64,000 nucleotides of DNA, taken from NCBI RefSeq assembly GCF_008085905.1, contig NZ_VSFF01000005.1, forward strand, positions 1 through 64,000, given 5' to 3'. The stretch's first letter is position 1; the number at the start of each line of letters is the position of its first letter. The notes beneath the pieces are model-generated. The model saw only the letters and a list, made by a program, of their open reading frames with translations, searched no databases and was not told where the DNA came from. Below are positions 1 to 7,645 of the stretch, one piece after another. The DNA comes from Actinomadura syzygii. Lineage in GTDB: Bacteria > Actinomycetota > Actinomycetes > Streptosporangiales > Streptosporangiaceae. Both the position numbers and the translations under genes were made by a program.

Positions 1-252
1 TTCCCGCCGATGGACCCGAACGCGGGCCAGCCGCCGTTCCAGCCCGGCGACCCGAACACCGGACAGCCGCAGTTCTCCCCGGGCGACCCGAACGCGGGAC
101 AGCCGCAATTCCCGCCGATGGACCCGAACGCGGGCCAGCCGCCGTTCCAGCCCGGCGACCCGAACACCGGACAGCCGCAGTTCTCCCCGGGCGACCCGAA
201 CGCGGGACAGCCGCAATTCCCGCCGATGGACCCGAGCGCGGGCCAGCCGCCG
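1..252 (+). repeat. 108-bp in-frame tandem repeat encoding DPNxGQPxF units
   Basis: Bases 1-108 and 109-216 read as identical copies, and a third, diverged copy begins at 217. Each copy encodes 36 residues made of three 12-residue units, so the repeat keeps frame. The array may continue upstream of the window. Near-perfect identity suggests recent slippage or recombination. Confidence 0.85.
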
Positions 253-1728
253 TTCTCGCCAGGCGACCCGAACGCCGGACAGCCGCAATTCCCGCAGGGT
301 GATCCGAGCGCCGCCGGGCAGGCGTACCAGCCGCAGGACCCGAACGCGGGCATGCAGCCGTACCCGTTCGCCGACCCCAACACCGGCCAGCCCTACCCGC
401 CGGTCGACCCCAACACGGGTCAGCTCTACCAGCACCACCCGAACTCCACAGCGGCCCAGCAGCAGCAGTTCCCGCCGATGCTGGACCCGGCCGCGGGCCC
501 GCCCTACCAGCAGGACCCCAACGCCGCTCCGCAGCAGCAGTACGCCACCCCGATCGACCCCAACACCGGTCAGCCGTACCAGCAGGACCCGAACGCGGCC
601 CCTCAGCAGCAGTACGGCCCCCCGATCGACCCGAGCACGGGCCAGCCGTACCAGCAGGTCGACCCCAACACCGGGCAGCCGTACCAGCCCGTCGACCCGA
701 ACACCGGGCAGCCGGCGCAGGGGTACGGGTACCCGCAGCAGCAGGGCTACCCCGGCCAGGCGCCGCAGCAGCCGCCGATGGACCCGCAGAACGCCGACAG
801 CCTCAGTTCCGAGAACCTGCTCGGCGAGCGCCGCATCGCGCCGTCCTCGGGCTGGCGGCGGGCCGTCTACAAGGCGACGGCGGGCAACATCCACCCCGGC
901 GAGTCGCAGGGCGACCTGCGCCGCAAGGACCTCATCGCCCGCGCCCGCACCGCCGTGGCGGGCGGCCACCACCGCGTCGCGGTCATGTCGCTGAAGGGCG
1001 GCGTCGGCAAGACGACCACGACGACCGGGCTCGGCTCGATGCTGGGCTCGCTGCGCGGCGACACCGTCATCGCCGTCGACGCGAACCCCGACCGCGGGAC
1101 GCTCTCCGACAAGGTCAAGCTGGAGACCGCCGCGACCGTCCGCGACCTGCTGAACAACCGCGACCAGATCCACCGGTACGCCGACGTCCGGGCGTTCACG
1201 TCGCAGAACAACGCGCGGCTCGAAGTGCTCGCGTCCGACCGCGACCCGGCGGTCAGCGAGGCGTTCAGCGCCGAGGACTACGCCGCCGTGGCCGTCGTCC
1301 TGGAGCAGTACTACTCGATCTGCATCACCGACTGCGGGACGGGCCTTCTGCACTCCGCGATGGCGGGCGTGCTGAGCCTCGCCGACCAGCTCGTCCTGGT
1401 CAGCTCCCCGTCCGTGGACGGCGCCCGCTCCGCGAGCGCCACCCTGGACTGGCTGGAGGCGCACGACCACGGGCACCTCGTCCGCAACGGCGTGGTGGTG
1501 CTGTCGATGGTCCGCAACCGCACCCGCAGCCAGGTCGACCTGGACAAGCTCCAGGCGCACTTCGAGAGCCGCTGCCGCGCGGTCGTCCGCATCCCCTACG
1601 ACGACCACCTGGAAGAGGGCGCGGAGGTCGACCTGGAGCAGCTCGCGCTCGCGACCCGCGAGGCGTACCTGAACCTGGCCGCCGTGGTCGGTGACGGATT
1701 CGCGTACCAGCGTCCTACATCGTCCTGA
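1..1728 (+). CDS. ParA/MinD-like ATPase with Pro-rich repeat N-terminus (5' partial)
   Basis: The reading frame is already open at base 1, so the true start lies upstream. The first ~260 residues are DPNxGQPxF-type repeats. From about base 985 there is a deviant Walker A (KGGVGKTTTT), followed by AVDANPDRGTL and a P-loop ATPase of the ParA/MinD superfamily. Architecture (Pro/Gln-rich tail plus MinD-like domain, SSENLLGERR linker) matches EspI-like proteins linked to type VII secretion in actinobacteria; that link is family knowledge, since no ESX gene is visible here. It probably acts in the cytoplasm as a positioning or secretion-accessory ATPase. Partners are unknown because the upstream context is cut off. 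Confidence 0.85.
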   Translation, partial: FPPMDPNAGQPPFQPGDPNTGQPQFSPGDPNAGQPQFPPMDPNAGQPPFQPGDPNTGQPQFSPGDPNAGQPQFPPMDPSAGQPPFSPGDPNAGQPQFPQGDPSAAGQAYQPQDPNAGMQPYPFADPNTGQPYPPVDPNTGQLYQHHPNSTAAQQQQFPPMLDPAAGPPYQQDPNAAPQQQYATPIDPNTGQPYQQDPNAAPQQQYGPPIDPSTGQPYQQVDPNTGQPYQPVDPNTGQPAQGYGYPQQQGYPGQAPQQPPMDPQNADSLSSENLLGERRIAPSSGWRRAVYKATAGNIHPGESQGDLRRKDLIARARTAVAGGHHRVAVMSLKGGVGKTTTTTGLGSMLGSLRGDTVIAVDANPDRGTLSDKVKLETAATVRDLLNNRDQIHRYADVRAFTSQNNARLEVLASDRDPAVSEAFSAEDYAAVAVVLEQYYSICITDCGTGLLHSAMAGVLSLADQLVLVSSPSVDGARSASATLDWLEAHDHGHLVRNGVVVLSMVRNRTRSQVDLDKLQAHFESRCRAVVRIPYDDHLEEGAEVDLEQLALATREAYLNLAAVVGDGFAYQRPTSS

Positions 1729-1813
1729 GTTCCGGCGGCCGAGGGCCGACCGAGCCGCGTTATGCGGTCGAACCCACCGCGCCGTGCCCGCTATCGTTGG
1801 CGATGGTCACCCT

Positions 1814-1902
1814 GGAGAGTTCGCATAGTGGACTAGTGCAGGCGCCTTGAAAGCGCCCAGGGCTGGGGACAGTCCTCGTGGGTTCGAATCCCACACTCTC
1901 CG
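1814..1902 (+). tRNA. tRNA-Ser (UGA anticodon)
   Basis: The acceptor stem GGAGAGT (1814-1820) pairs with ACTCTCC (1895-1901). The anticodon loop CTTGAAA gives anticodon TGA, and there is a long variable arm as expected of a class II tRNA. The T arm contains GGTTCGAATCCC. The discriminator base is G; CCA is not encoded. Confidence 0.95.
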
Positions 1903-2002
1903 CTCGAACGCGGTCGACCGCCGCCGCTTGAACGCCGGGGGCGGTATGTCCACCCGTCAAACCGCCCGTCTCGGACGAATGCCATCCGTTACCCTCGTCC
2001 GC

Positions 2003-2167
2003 ATGTCAGAGACGCCCCAAGATCCGGCCGGTACCACGCACCAGTTCCAGAACTTCGCCAACCAGGCCCAGCCGCAGAAGTCCGGGCCGAACATGGCGGT
2101 CATTGTCGGCGTCGCCGCCGTGGTGGCCGTCGTCGTGATCCTCGTCGTCGCCATGGTCGCGCTCTAG
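2003..2167 (+). CDS. small single-pass membrane protein
   Basis: 54 residues: a polar, Gln/Pro-rich N-terminal half, then one strongly hydrophobic segment (about residues 31-54) that runs to the C-terminus. The frame is open further upstream into tRNA-Ser, so a start at or after 1949 is needed; 2003 is chosen. No clear ribosome binding site precedes it. A TACCCT element sits 7 bases before the ATG, so the message could be leaderless. Function unknown; tail-anchored proteins of this kind are common in actinomycetes. Confidence 0.6.
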   Translation: MSETPQDPAGTTHQFQNFANQAQPQKSGPNMAVIVGVAAVVAVVVILVVAMVAL

Positions 2168-2233
2168 CGTCCGGTTCGTACGCGGCCGGCGTCCCGGGCC
2201 GTCCGCGTCACGGGCCCCGCGTTCCCGCCCGCC

Positions 2234-2998
2234 CTAGCGGCCCGAGCTGGAGAAGTGCTGGTAGTCGCGGGCGCCGCTCCACACGCCGCCCCAGCCCCAA
2301 CCGATCGAGGCGAACGCCTTGACGACCTTGTCGCCGCGATGGATGACGCCCGGGTCGTCGTTGCTGCGATCCTTGTATTTGGCGCATTTCTTGTGGGCGA
2401 CGTGTCCGTCCGCGTAGACGTACGGGTTCTGGCACGGGTTGATGTCGATGGCCAGCCCGTAGGCGTGCTGGGAGAACGAGGTCGACCCCGTCGCGGGACG
2501 GCAGTTGAACGCCGACGTGTTGTTGGCCTCGATCGAGTCGAAGTCGCTGCCTTTGTACTTGTCGACCGGCTCCATGCGCTCGATCGGGTAGCGCATCTTG
2601 TACAGCTTGCGGAACACGGAGACGAGGTCGTCCGCGGCCTTCGCGTTGACGACGAGCCGCCCGCCCGTGTGGGTCTTGTCGTCCATGCCCCAGTAGGACA
2701 TCTCGATCATCCGCAGCCCGGACGGCGAGACCGGGCAGCCGCGCCGCCACGAGTACTTCAGGTCGCCCGCCGTGACGCGCTTGACCGTCGCCTGGAGCTC
2801 CTGCTTCGTCGGCGTCGCGGACGGGCCGGACGGTGACGCGGCCGTCCCGGACGGGGTCGCGGGCGGCGACGACTCGCCGGGCTCGCCCCCGCCGCCGCAA
2901 CCGGCTGCCGCACCCGCCACGACGAGGGCGAGCGCTACCGGCAGCGCACGGGGCGCGGGTCGGCGTTCAGGCGTTCTACCTGGCATATTCCCAAGCAT
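2234..2998 (-). CDS. M15-family peptidase, putative lipoprotein
   Basis: 254 residues. An Arg-rich N-terminus, a hydrophobic stretch and VVAGAAAGC suggest a lipobox and export. A Pro/Ser/Thr-rich linker follows. The C-terminal domain has the M15 (VanY/VanX-type) zinc peptidase signature: SQHAYGLAIDI (SxHxxGxAxD) and, near the end, DYQHF. The family cleaves D-Ala or L-Ala-D-Glu bonds in peptidoglycan, so a cell-wall hydrolase anchored outside the membrane is likely. A second in-frame ATG at 2986 is an equally possible start. It is monocistronic, between a small membrane protein and a divergent membrane protein. Confidence 0.8.
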   Translation of the reverse strand: MLGNMPGRTPERRPAPRALPVALALVVAGAAAGCGGGGEPGESSPPATPSGTAASPSGPSATPTKQELQATVKRVTAGDLKYSWRRGCPVSPSGLRMIEMSYWGMDDKTHTGGRLVVNAKAADDLVSVFRKLYKMRYPIERMEPVDKYKGSDFDSIEANNTSAFNCRPATGSTSFSQHAYGLAIDINPCQNPYVYADGHVAHKKCAKYKDRSNDDPGVIHRGDKVVKAFASIGWGWGGVWSGARDYQHFSSSGR

Positions 2999-3147
2999 GG
3001 CATGCCGTGCGCCGTGCGCGTGCGACCCTGGATTCGCTACCGTGCGTTTGACGGCGCGCCCGCCGGAAAGGGGCCGGGACGGACGGGCCGTGAACTCATC
3101 CGTCCGCCGGGCATGTCGCCCGCGGTGACCGGCCCCAGGGAGCCGGC

Positions 3148-3564
3148 ATGGCGGAACGTCAGGAGCGGGACCTTCCTAGCCTCGAAGACGAGATCTTCGC
3201 CGTGGCGCACAACGTGGAGGTCGAGCAGGGGGCGGGCGCGCAGGCGGGCCCGGACTGGGCGCAGGCCGCCGCCGAGCGCGGCCGCGCGTTCCTCGGCCGC
3301 GACGTCCGGTCGCTGGTCGCGGGGTTCGGGATCTTCCTGCTGGTGGACGCGGTGATGATGTACGGGCCGCTGATGACGAGCAGCCGCCCGAGCCTGCTGC
3401 CGCAGTTCATCACGCTGATCATGCTGGCGTTCGGGCTCGGCGGCCTGCTGGTCTGGAAGGTCGGCGGCCGCTGGCGGACGTTCGGCCACGGCATGATGCT
3501 GGCCTGGGTGTTCCTGACCCTGGTGTCGGTGGGCTTCCTGACGGGGGTGACCGTCCCGCTGTGA
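3148..3564 (+). CDS. hypothetical three-helix membrane protein
   Basis: 138 residues. The first ~50 residues are soluble and acidic, then three predicted membrane helices (about 55-76, 83-105 and 114-136). No catalytic motif is visible and the family was not recognised. The gene converges on the marR gene at 3601 with only 36 bases between stops. The start is preceded by GGGAGCCGGC, a moderate ribosome binding site. Confidence 0.65.
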   Translation: MAERQERDLPSLEDEIFAVAHNVEVEQGAGAQAGPDWAQAAAERGRAFLGRDVRSLVAGFGIFLLVDAVMMYGPLMTSSRPSLLPQFITLIMLAFGLGGLLVWKVGGRWRTFGHGMMLAWVFLTLVSVGFLTGVTVPL

Positions 3565-3600
3565 GGGTCGGCCGCGCGCTACGGTCTCAGCTAGTCGGGC

Positions 3601-4062
3601 TCAGCTCGTCGGGCCGAGCCGTTTGAGGACGAGGTTGAACGCCCGTCCGATGGCGGCCAGGTCGTCGGGCTCGATGACGTCGATGAAGAAGTTCCGGACG
3701 GTCTCGACGTGGTCGCGGGCGGCCCGGTCGAGCGCCGCGAAGCCCTCGTCGGTGAGGTGCGCGTAGACGCCGCGCTTGTCGTTGGGGCAGCTGTCCCGTT
3801 TGACCAGGCCCTTGGACTCCAGGCGCGAGCAGGTGTGGGACAGCCTGCTGCGCGACTGGCTGGCGTTCTCGGCGAGCTCGGCCATGCGCAGCCGCCGCTC
3901 GGGCGCCTCGGAGAGCCGGACGAGGATCTCGTACTCCGAGACCGACAGGCCGTGCTTGGTCTTGAGGTCGCGGTCCATGATCTCGGTGAGCCGGACGCTG
4001 CCGTCGACGTATGCCCGCCAATCGCGCTGCTGGGTGGCATCGAGCCAGCGAGGTTCACTCAT
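3601..4062 (-). CDS. MarR-family transcriptional regulator
   Basis: 153 residues with a winged helix-turn-helix: SVSEYEILVRLSEAP (helix 2), MAELAENASQSRSRLSHTCSRLESKGLVKR (recognition helix) and the wing DKRGVYAHLTDEG. This is typical of MarR dimers that release DNA on ligand binding or oxidation. The ATG at 4062 is used; a GTG at 4068 is also in frame. It is divergent from the pirin gene, and two near-perfect palindromes lie in the 160-bp gap, so it probably represses itself and pirin. One Cys precedes the recognition helix and another follows it (HTC, DSC), which could allow redox sensing (inference). Confidence 0.88.
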   Translation of the reverse strand: MSEPRWLDATQQRDWRAYVDGSVRLTEIMDRDLKTKHGLSVSEYEILVRLSEAPERRLRMAELAENASQSRSRLSHTCSRLESKGLVKRDSCPNDKRGVYAHLTDEGFAALDRAARDHVETVRNFFIDVIEPDDLAAIGRAFNLVLKRLGPTS

Positions 4063-4081
4063 TCTCACGAGTATAGAGTAT

Positions 4082-4095
4082 GTTGAACGTTCAAC
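4082..4095. promoter_or_regulatory. palindromic operator, MarR-proximal
   Basis: GTTGAACGTTCAAC is a perfect 14-bp palindrome 20 bp upstream of the marR start. It shares the GTTGAA half-site with a second palindrome nearer pirin, as expected for a site bound by the divergent MarR protein. Confidence 0.65.
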
Positions 4096-4145
4096 TAACT
4101 CTCGCTGTTTCCACGGTAGCAGGGGGTCGCGTACGCTCGTGGAAA

Positions 4146-4163
4146 TAGTTGAAGCATCAACTA
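4146..4163. promoter_or_regulatory. palindromic operator, pirin-proximal
   Basis: TAGTTGA-AGCA-TCAACTA is a 7-bp perfect inverted repeat with a 4-bp centre. The GTTGA half-site matches the operator at 4082, at a centre-to-centre distance of about 66 bp. It probably lies over or near the pirin promoter. Confidence 0.6.
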
Positions 4164-4224
4164 TGTTGTGGGGTACGGCGCACCGCCCGACGCGCGGACG
4201 GGCGCCAGAGAGATGGAGGTCCCC

Positions 4225-5232
4225 ATGCCCGCCGTGATGGCCGACCCGCTGACCCTTCCCCGCCTGCCCGTGCCGTCCGCCACGGACACCGACTGGCGCC
4301 GGGTGGCGAAGGTCGTGACCGCGAACCGCCAGCTCGAGGGCGAGGGCTTCGAGGTAAGGCGTCCGTTCCCCGGGATGGACCTGTCTCTGGCCGACCCGTT
4401 CCTGCTCCTCGACCACATGGGCGCCGTCGAGTACGCGCCCGGCGAGGCGCGCGGCACCCCCTGGCACCCGCACCGCGGGTTCGAGACCGTCACCTACATC
4501 ATCGACGGCGCGTTCCAGCACCAGGACACCACGGGCGGCGGCGGGCTCATCTCCGACGGCGCGACCCAGTGGATGACGGCCGCGTCCGGTATCCAGCACA
4601 TCGAGCAGCCGCCGCCGGAGCTGGTCGCCAAGGGCGGCCTGTTCCACGGCGTCCAGCTCTGGGTGAACCTGCCGCGCTCCCAGAAATGGGTGCCGCCGCG
4701 CTACCAGGACATCAAGGCGCAGGACGTCACGCTGCTGGCCTCGGACGACGGGTCGTCCCTGGTGCGCGTCATCGCCGGGTCGGTGGCCGGACACGACGGG
4801 CCGGGCGTCACCTACACGCCGATCAACTACCTGCACGCGACGGTCGCGCCGGGCGCGCGGCTCGCGCTGCCCTGGCCGCGCGACTTCAACGCGCTGGTGT
4901 ACGTCCTGTCCGGGCGCGGGACGGCGGGCGTCGAGCAGGCCGGGCTGGACGAGGGGCAGCTCGCCGTCTTCGCCGGTTCGCACCATCGGGGCGAGACGGA
5001 CGGGCTGGTCGTCCAGGCCGCCGAGCGCCAGCCGGTCGCGAGCGCGAACGGGTGGGAGATCCTCGTCCTCGGCGGGCTGCCGATCCGGGAGCCGATCGCG
5101 CGGTACGGGCCGTTCGTGATGAACACCCGGGACGAGATCGTCCAGGCGTTCGAGGACTTCCAGGCCGGACGCATGGGGACCGTCCCGGCGGAGCAGGTCC
5201 CGCACCGCTCGGCCGCCGACGAGAGCCTCTGA
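4225..5232 (+). CDS. pirin-family cupin protein
   Basis: 335 residues. The N-terminal cupin has the pirin signature: PFLLLDHMG, TPWHPHRGFETVTY and GIQHIE, which together supply the His-His-His-Glu metal site known from pirins. The C-terminal pirin domain (LVYVLSGRG onward) is complete. Bacterial pirins include quercetinases and metabolic or stress modulators; the substrate cannot be told from sequence. The ATG at 4225 is chosen because GGAGG lies 5 bases upstream; in-frame ATGs at 4168 and 4213 are less well placed. The divergent MarR gene and its two operators imply ligand- or redox-induced expression. Confidence 0.9.
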   Translation: MPAVMADPLTLPRLPVPSATDTDWRRVAKVVTANRQLEGEGFEVRRPFPGMDLSLADPFLLLDHMGAVEYAPGEARGTPWHPHRGFETVTYIIDGAFQHQDTTGGGGLISDGATQWMTAASGIQHIEQPPPELVAKGGLFHGVQLWVNLPRSQKWVPPRYQDIKAQDVTLLASDDGSSLVRVIAGSVAGHDGPGVTYTPINYLHATVAPGARLALPWPRDFNALVYVLSGRGTAGVEQAGLDEGQLAVFAGSHHRGETDGLVVQAAERQPVASANGWEILVLGGLPIREPIARYGPFVMNTRDEIVQAFEDFQAGRMGTVPAEQVPHRSAADESL

Positions 5233-5234
5233 AT

Positions 5235-5288
5235 CACGTCATGACGTGCGCGGACAGCCGCGCTCCCGGTCGGCTGCCGGGGGCGCGG
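5235..5288 (+). terminator. hairpin downstream of pirin
   Basis: CCGCGCTCCCGG (5258-5269) pairs with CCGGGGGCGCGG (5277-5288) with one G-T pair and a 7-base loop. There is no T tract, as is common in actinomycetes. A separate 14-bp perfect palindrome, CACGTCATGACGTG, lies at 5235-5248 directly after the pirin stop; its role is unknown. Confidence 0.45.
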
Positions 5289-5381
5289 TCCGCCGCGTCG
5301 CGGGATCGTCGCGGGTTCGTCGCGCGAAGTTCCGGGGTTCGGATGACGGGCGCGGAGCCATGCGCTAGTGTGTTCGAATAG

Positions 5382-5397
5382 TCGAACAGAAGTTCGA
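5382..5397. promoter_or_regulatory. LexA (SOS) box
   Basis: TCGAACAGAAGTTCGA is a perfect match to the mycobacterial/actinobacterial SOS box TCGAAC-N4-GTTCGA. It lies 37 bp upstream of the AAA ATPase start. Further TTCGA half-sites flank it (5373, 5401-5409). LexA control, and so induction by DNA damage, is the direct prediction. Confidence 0.8.
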
Positions 5398-5434
5398 CCG
5401 TTCGCTCGAACACGCGCTCGCCCGGGGAGGCGAC

Positions 5435-6769
5435 ATGGTCGCGACGATGGCCACGAGGGGGGTGCAGAGCCCCGCGCACCGCGTCCGGCGGCACGAGCCG
5501 CACGCGACACGCCGCAGCGGTTTCTACGCAAATCTACGGCCGCAGCTATATCGCCTCATAGAGTCCGACAGCGTGGACCCCGTGCGCAATCCCTACGCCC
5601 CTGGCGCCGGGCAGCGTCCCCCGGAGCTGGCCGGCCGCGACCGTGAGCTGCGGCAGTTCGAGGTCGTGCTCGAACGGGTGGCCCGCGGCCGCCCCGAGCG
5701 CAGCATGATCGTCACCGGGCTGCGCGGGGTGGGCAAGACCGTGCTGCTCAACGCGTTCCGGTCGATGGCGATCCAGCGCCTGTGGGGGACGGGCAAGATT
5801 GAGGCCCGGCCCGACCAGTCAATCCGGCGGCCGGTCGCGTCGGCGCTGCACCGGGCCGTCCGCGAGCTCGCACCCCGGCACCGCGCGCCCGACCGCATCG
5901 AGGAGTTCCTCGGCGTGCTCAAGGCGTTCGCGCAGTCCGAGCCCGAGCCGCCGTCCGGCAAGGCGAAGGCGCGCGCGCACCGCTGGCAGCCCGGCATCGA
6001 CGTGCCCGCCTCGCGGGGCCGCGCCGACTCCGGCGACCTGGAGATCGACCTCACCGAGCTGTTCGTCGACGCCGCGTCCGTCGCCACCGACGTGGGCGCC
6101 GGCATCGCCCTCTTCGTCGACGAGATGCAGGACGTCCCGGCCGACGACGTGTCCGCGCTGTGCGCCGCGTGCCACGAGCTGTCGCAGGTCGGCGGCCCGC
6201 TGATCGTGGTCGGCGCCGGGCTGCCGCACCTCCCGGCGGTCCTGTCGGCCAGCAAGTCCTACTCCGAGCGGCTGTTCCGCTACGCCCGCATCGACCGGCT
6301 CGACCGCGAGTCCGCCGACCACGCGCTGCTCGCCCCCGCCGAACGCGAAGAGGTCACCTTCACCGAGGAGGCCCTCGACGCGCTGTACGGCGCGGCCGAC
6401 GGATATCCGTACTTCGTGCAGGCGTACGCCAAGGTCGTCTGGGACGTCGCGCCCGACACCCCGATCACCGCCGACGACATCAAGGTCGCCGCCCCCGAGG
6501 CGGAGAGCGAGCTAGCGGTCGGCTTCTTCGGCAGCCGCTACGAACGCGCCACCCCCGCCGAACGCGACTACATGCGCGCCATGGCCATGCTCGGCGACGA
6601 CCCGGTCCCGACCGCCTCGGTCGCGGACGAGTTGGGCCGCAAACCGTCCAGCCTGTCGCCCGCCCGCGACGGCCTCATCAAGAAGGGCCTCATCTACAGC
6701 GCCGAACGCGGCATGGTCGCCTTCACCGTCCCACACTTCGGCAAGTTCCTTCGTTCCCAACCCGCCTAA
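5435..6769 (+). CDS. AAA ATPase, ORC/Cdc6-like, SOS-controlled
   Basis: 444 residues. Walker A is GLRGVGKT (about 95-102), Walker B is ALFVDEMQD (about 225-233), and a sensor-like VVGAGLP follows. The C-terminal ~100 residues form a winged-helix-like domain (ASVADELGRKPSSLSPARDGLIKKGLIY). The layout resembles the archaeal-type ATPase/ORC group that uses a P-loop domain plus a DNA-binding wing. The start at 5435 has GGGGAGG 4 bases upstream. The perfect LexA box in its promoter points to a role in the DNA-damage response. The exact function is not recognised. The gene stands alone; the next 400 bases carry no gene. Confidence 0.8.
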   Translation: MVATMATRGVQSPAHRVRRHEPHATRRSGFYANLRPQLYRLIESDSVDPVRNPYAPGAGQRPPELAGRDRELRQFEVVLERVARGRPERSMIVTGLRGVGKTVLLNAFRSMAIQRLWGTGKIEARPDQSIRRPVASALHRAVRELAPRHRAPDRIEEFLGVLKAFAQSEPEPPSGKAKARAHRWQPGIDVPASRGRADSGDLEIDLTELFVDAASVATDVGAGIALFVDEMQDVPADDVSALCAACHELSQVGGPLIVVGAGLPHLPAVLSASKSYSERLFRYARIDRLDRESADHALLAPAEREEVTFTEEALDALYGAADGYPYFVQAYAKVVWDVAPDTPITADDIKVAAPEAESELAVGFFGSRYERATPAERDYMRAMAMLGDDPVPTASVADELGRKPSSLSPARDGLIKKGLIYSAERGMVAFTVPHFGKFLRSQPA

Positions 6770-6927
6770 CCCATTTCAGCCCACTCCAGGGCCCGGCTCT
6801 CCGCCGATGCCCGCCCAACGTCCGCCGTCCACCTGTCTGCCGTCCGCCTGTCTGCTCGTCCGTTCGACGGGCGTTGGCCAGCGCGTTCGGCCGTCGCGCG
6901 GGCTGCGCTTTGGTTTTCTGGGACTGT

Positions 6928-7090
6928 CTAGCGTGATGGCTAGAGAGTCGTAGAGAAGCGCATGCGGACGTGATGTCCGCCGAGTATTCGGCTTTCTAGC
7001 CGTGATTCTAGAAAGCCGTAGATTTCACTTGCCTGTCTTCTGGGGCTTTCTATTTCTCTCTAGGATTTTTGGTAGAGAGTTGTAGAGAGG
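6928..7090. repeat. three-unit CTAG/TAGAGAG inverted-repeat array
   Basis: The 414-base gap 6770-7183 has no convincing gene but holds three related units near 6928, 6992 and 7056. Unit 2 is CTTTCTAG-N8-CTAGAAAG (perfect 8-bp arms, 6992-7015) and unit 3 is CTCTCTA-N10-TAGAGAG (7056-7079). Unit 1 is shorter: CTAG-N8-CTAG followed by AGAG. Each is followed by (T/C)(C/T)GTAGA. The spacing is about 64 bp. This local AT-rich patch looks like a multi-site operator or replication-type iteron array upstream of the gene at 7184. Confidence 0.6.
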
Positions 7091-7183
7091 TGAAGCCGGT
7101 GTCCTCGGGGCCATCTGGGTATGACCGGTCCGGCGCGTCCGGACGGACGTGACTCCGACTCGGACTCCGTTCTCGGGGGAGAG

Positions 7184-7615
7184 ATGAGCGACGACGACCG
7201 CTTCCGTGGCCAGGACGTCTACGACGAGCACGGCGACGACGATGACGATCTGTCCGCGATGCAGCAGGACCAGGGCGGACGAGTGCCCGACCGCGAGTCC
7301 GGCCCCGACTACGCCTACACCCCCGGCTGGGAGGACCACCCCTCCGACGTGGGCGGCGGCGCGCCGCCCCCGCGTCCCGAAGAAGACCCCGAAGACGCCG
7401 ACCTCGATGCCGAGGACGAACTCGCCATCTACGACGACCAGTTCCCAGAGGACGACGCCCCCCGACTCCGACTGGTGACCCGGCCCCGTCTCAGGAGGCG
7501 GAGGAAGGGCCGTCTCCGCGGCGAGGACGGCCAAGCGGACGGTCTTGGTCCCCGAACCCAACTGGTGAACCGGGCCGCCTCTACGAGGTGGACGAAAGGG
7601 CCGTCTCTGCGGTGA
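7184..7615 (+). CDS. acidic hypothetical protein
   Basis: 143 residues from an ATG preceded by GGGGGAGAG, a strong ribosome binding site. The first ~95 residues are very rich in Asp/Glu and low in complexity (runs of Asp, PPPRPEEDPED). The last ~45 switch abruptly to Arg-rich sequence, within a 90-bp duplicated block shared with the 3' end of the convergent gene. The tail therefore looks acquired or frameshifted. The stop overlaps the convergent MauE-like gene by 35 bases. Function not recognised; the unusual repeat array lies directly upstream and may regulate it. Confidence 0.5.
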   Translation: MSDDDRFRGQDVYDEHGDDDDDLSAMQQDQGGRVPDRESGPDYAYTPGWEDHPSDVGGGAPPPRPEEDPEDADLDAEDELAIYDDQFPEDDAPRLRLVTRPRLRRRRKGRLRGEDGQADGLGPRTQLVNRAASTRWTKGPSLR

Positions 7616-7645
7616 GGACGGATGAGCGGACGGTTCTGTCGCGGT
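7471..7645. repeat. diverged 90-bp tandem duplication
   Basis: Bases 7471-7555 and 7561-7645 align over most of their length (shared ACTGGTGA, GGGCCGTCTC and GAGGACGG blocks). On the minus strand both copies can be read as TVRxxVLxAETAL. The right copy encodes the C-terminus of the MauE-like protein. The left copy lies in the tail of the convergent acidic protein. Confidence 0.65.

Noticed and set aside
1..252. Repeats at the left edge as a possible CRISPR array
   Set aside because: They are contiguous, in-frame coding repeats with no spacers.
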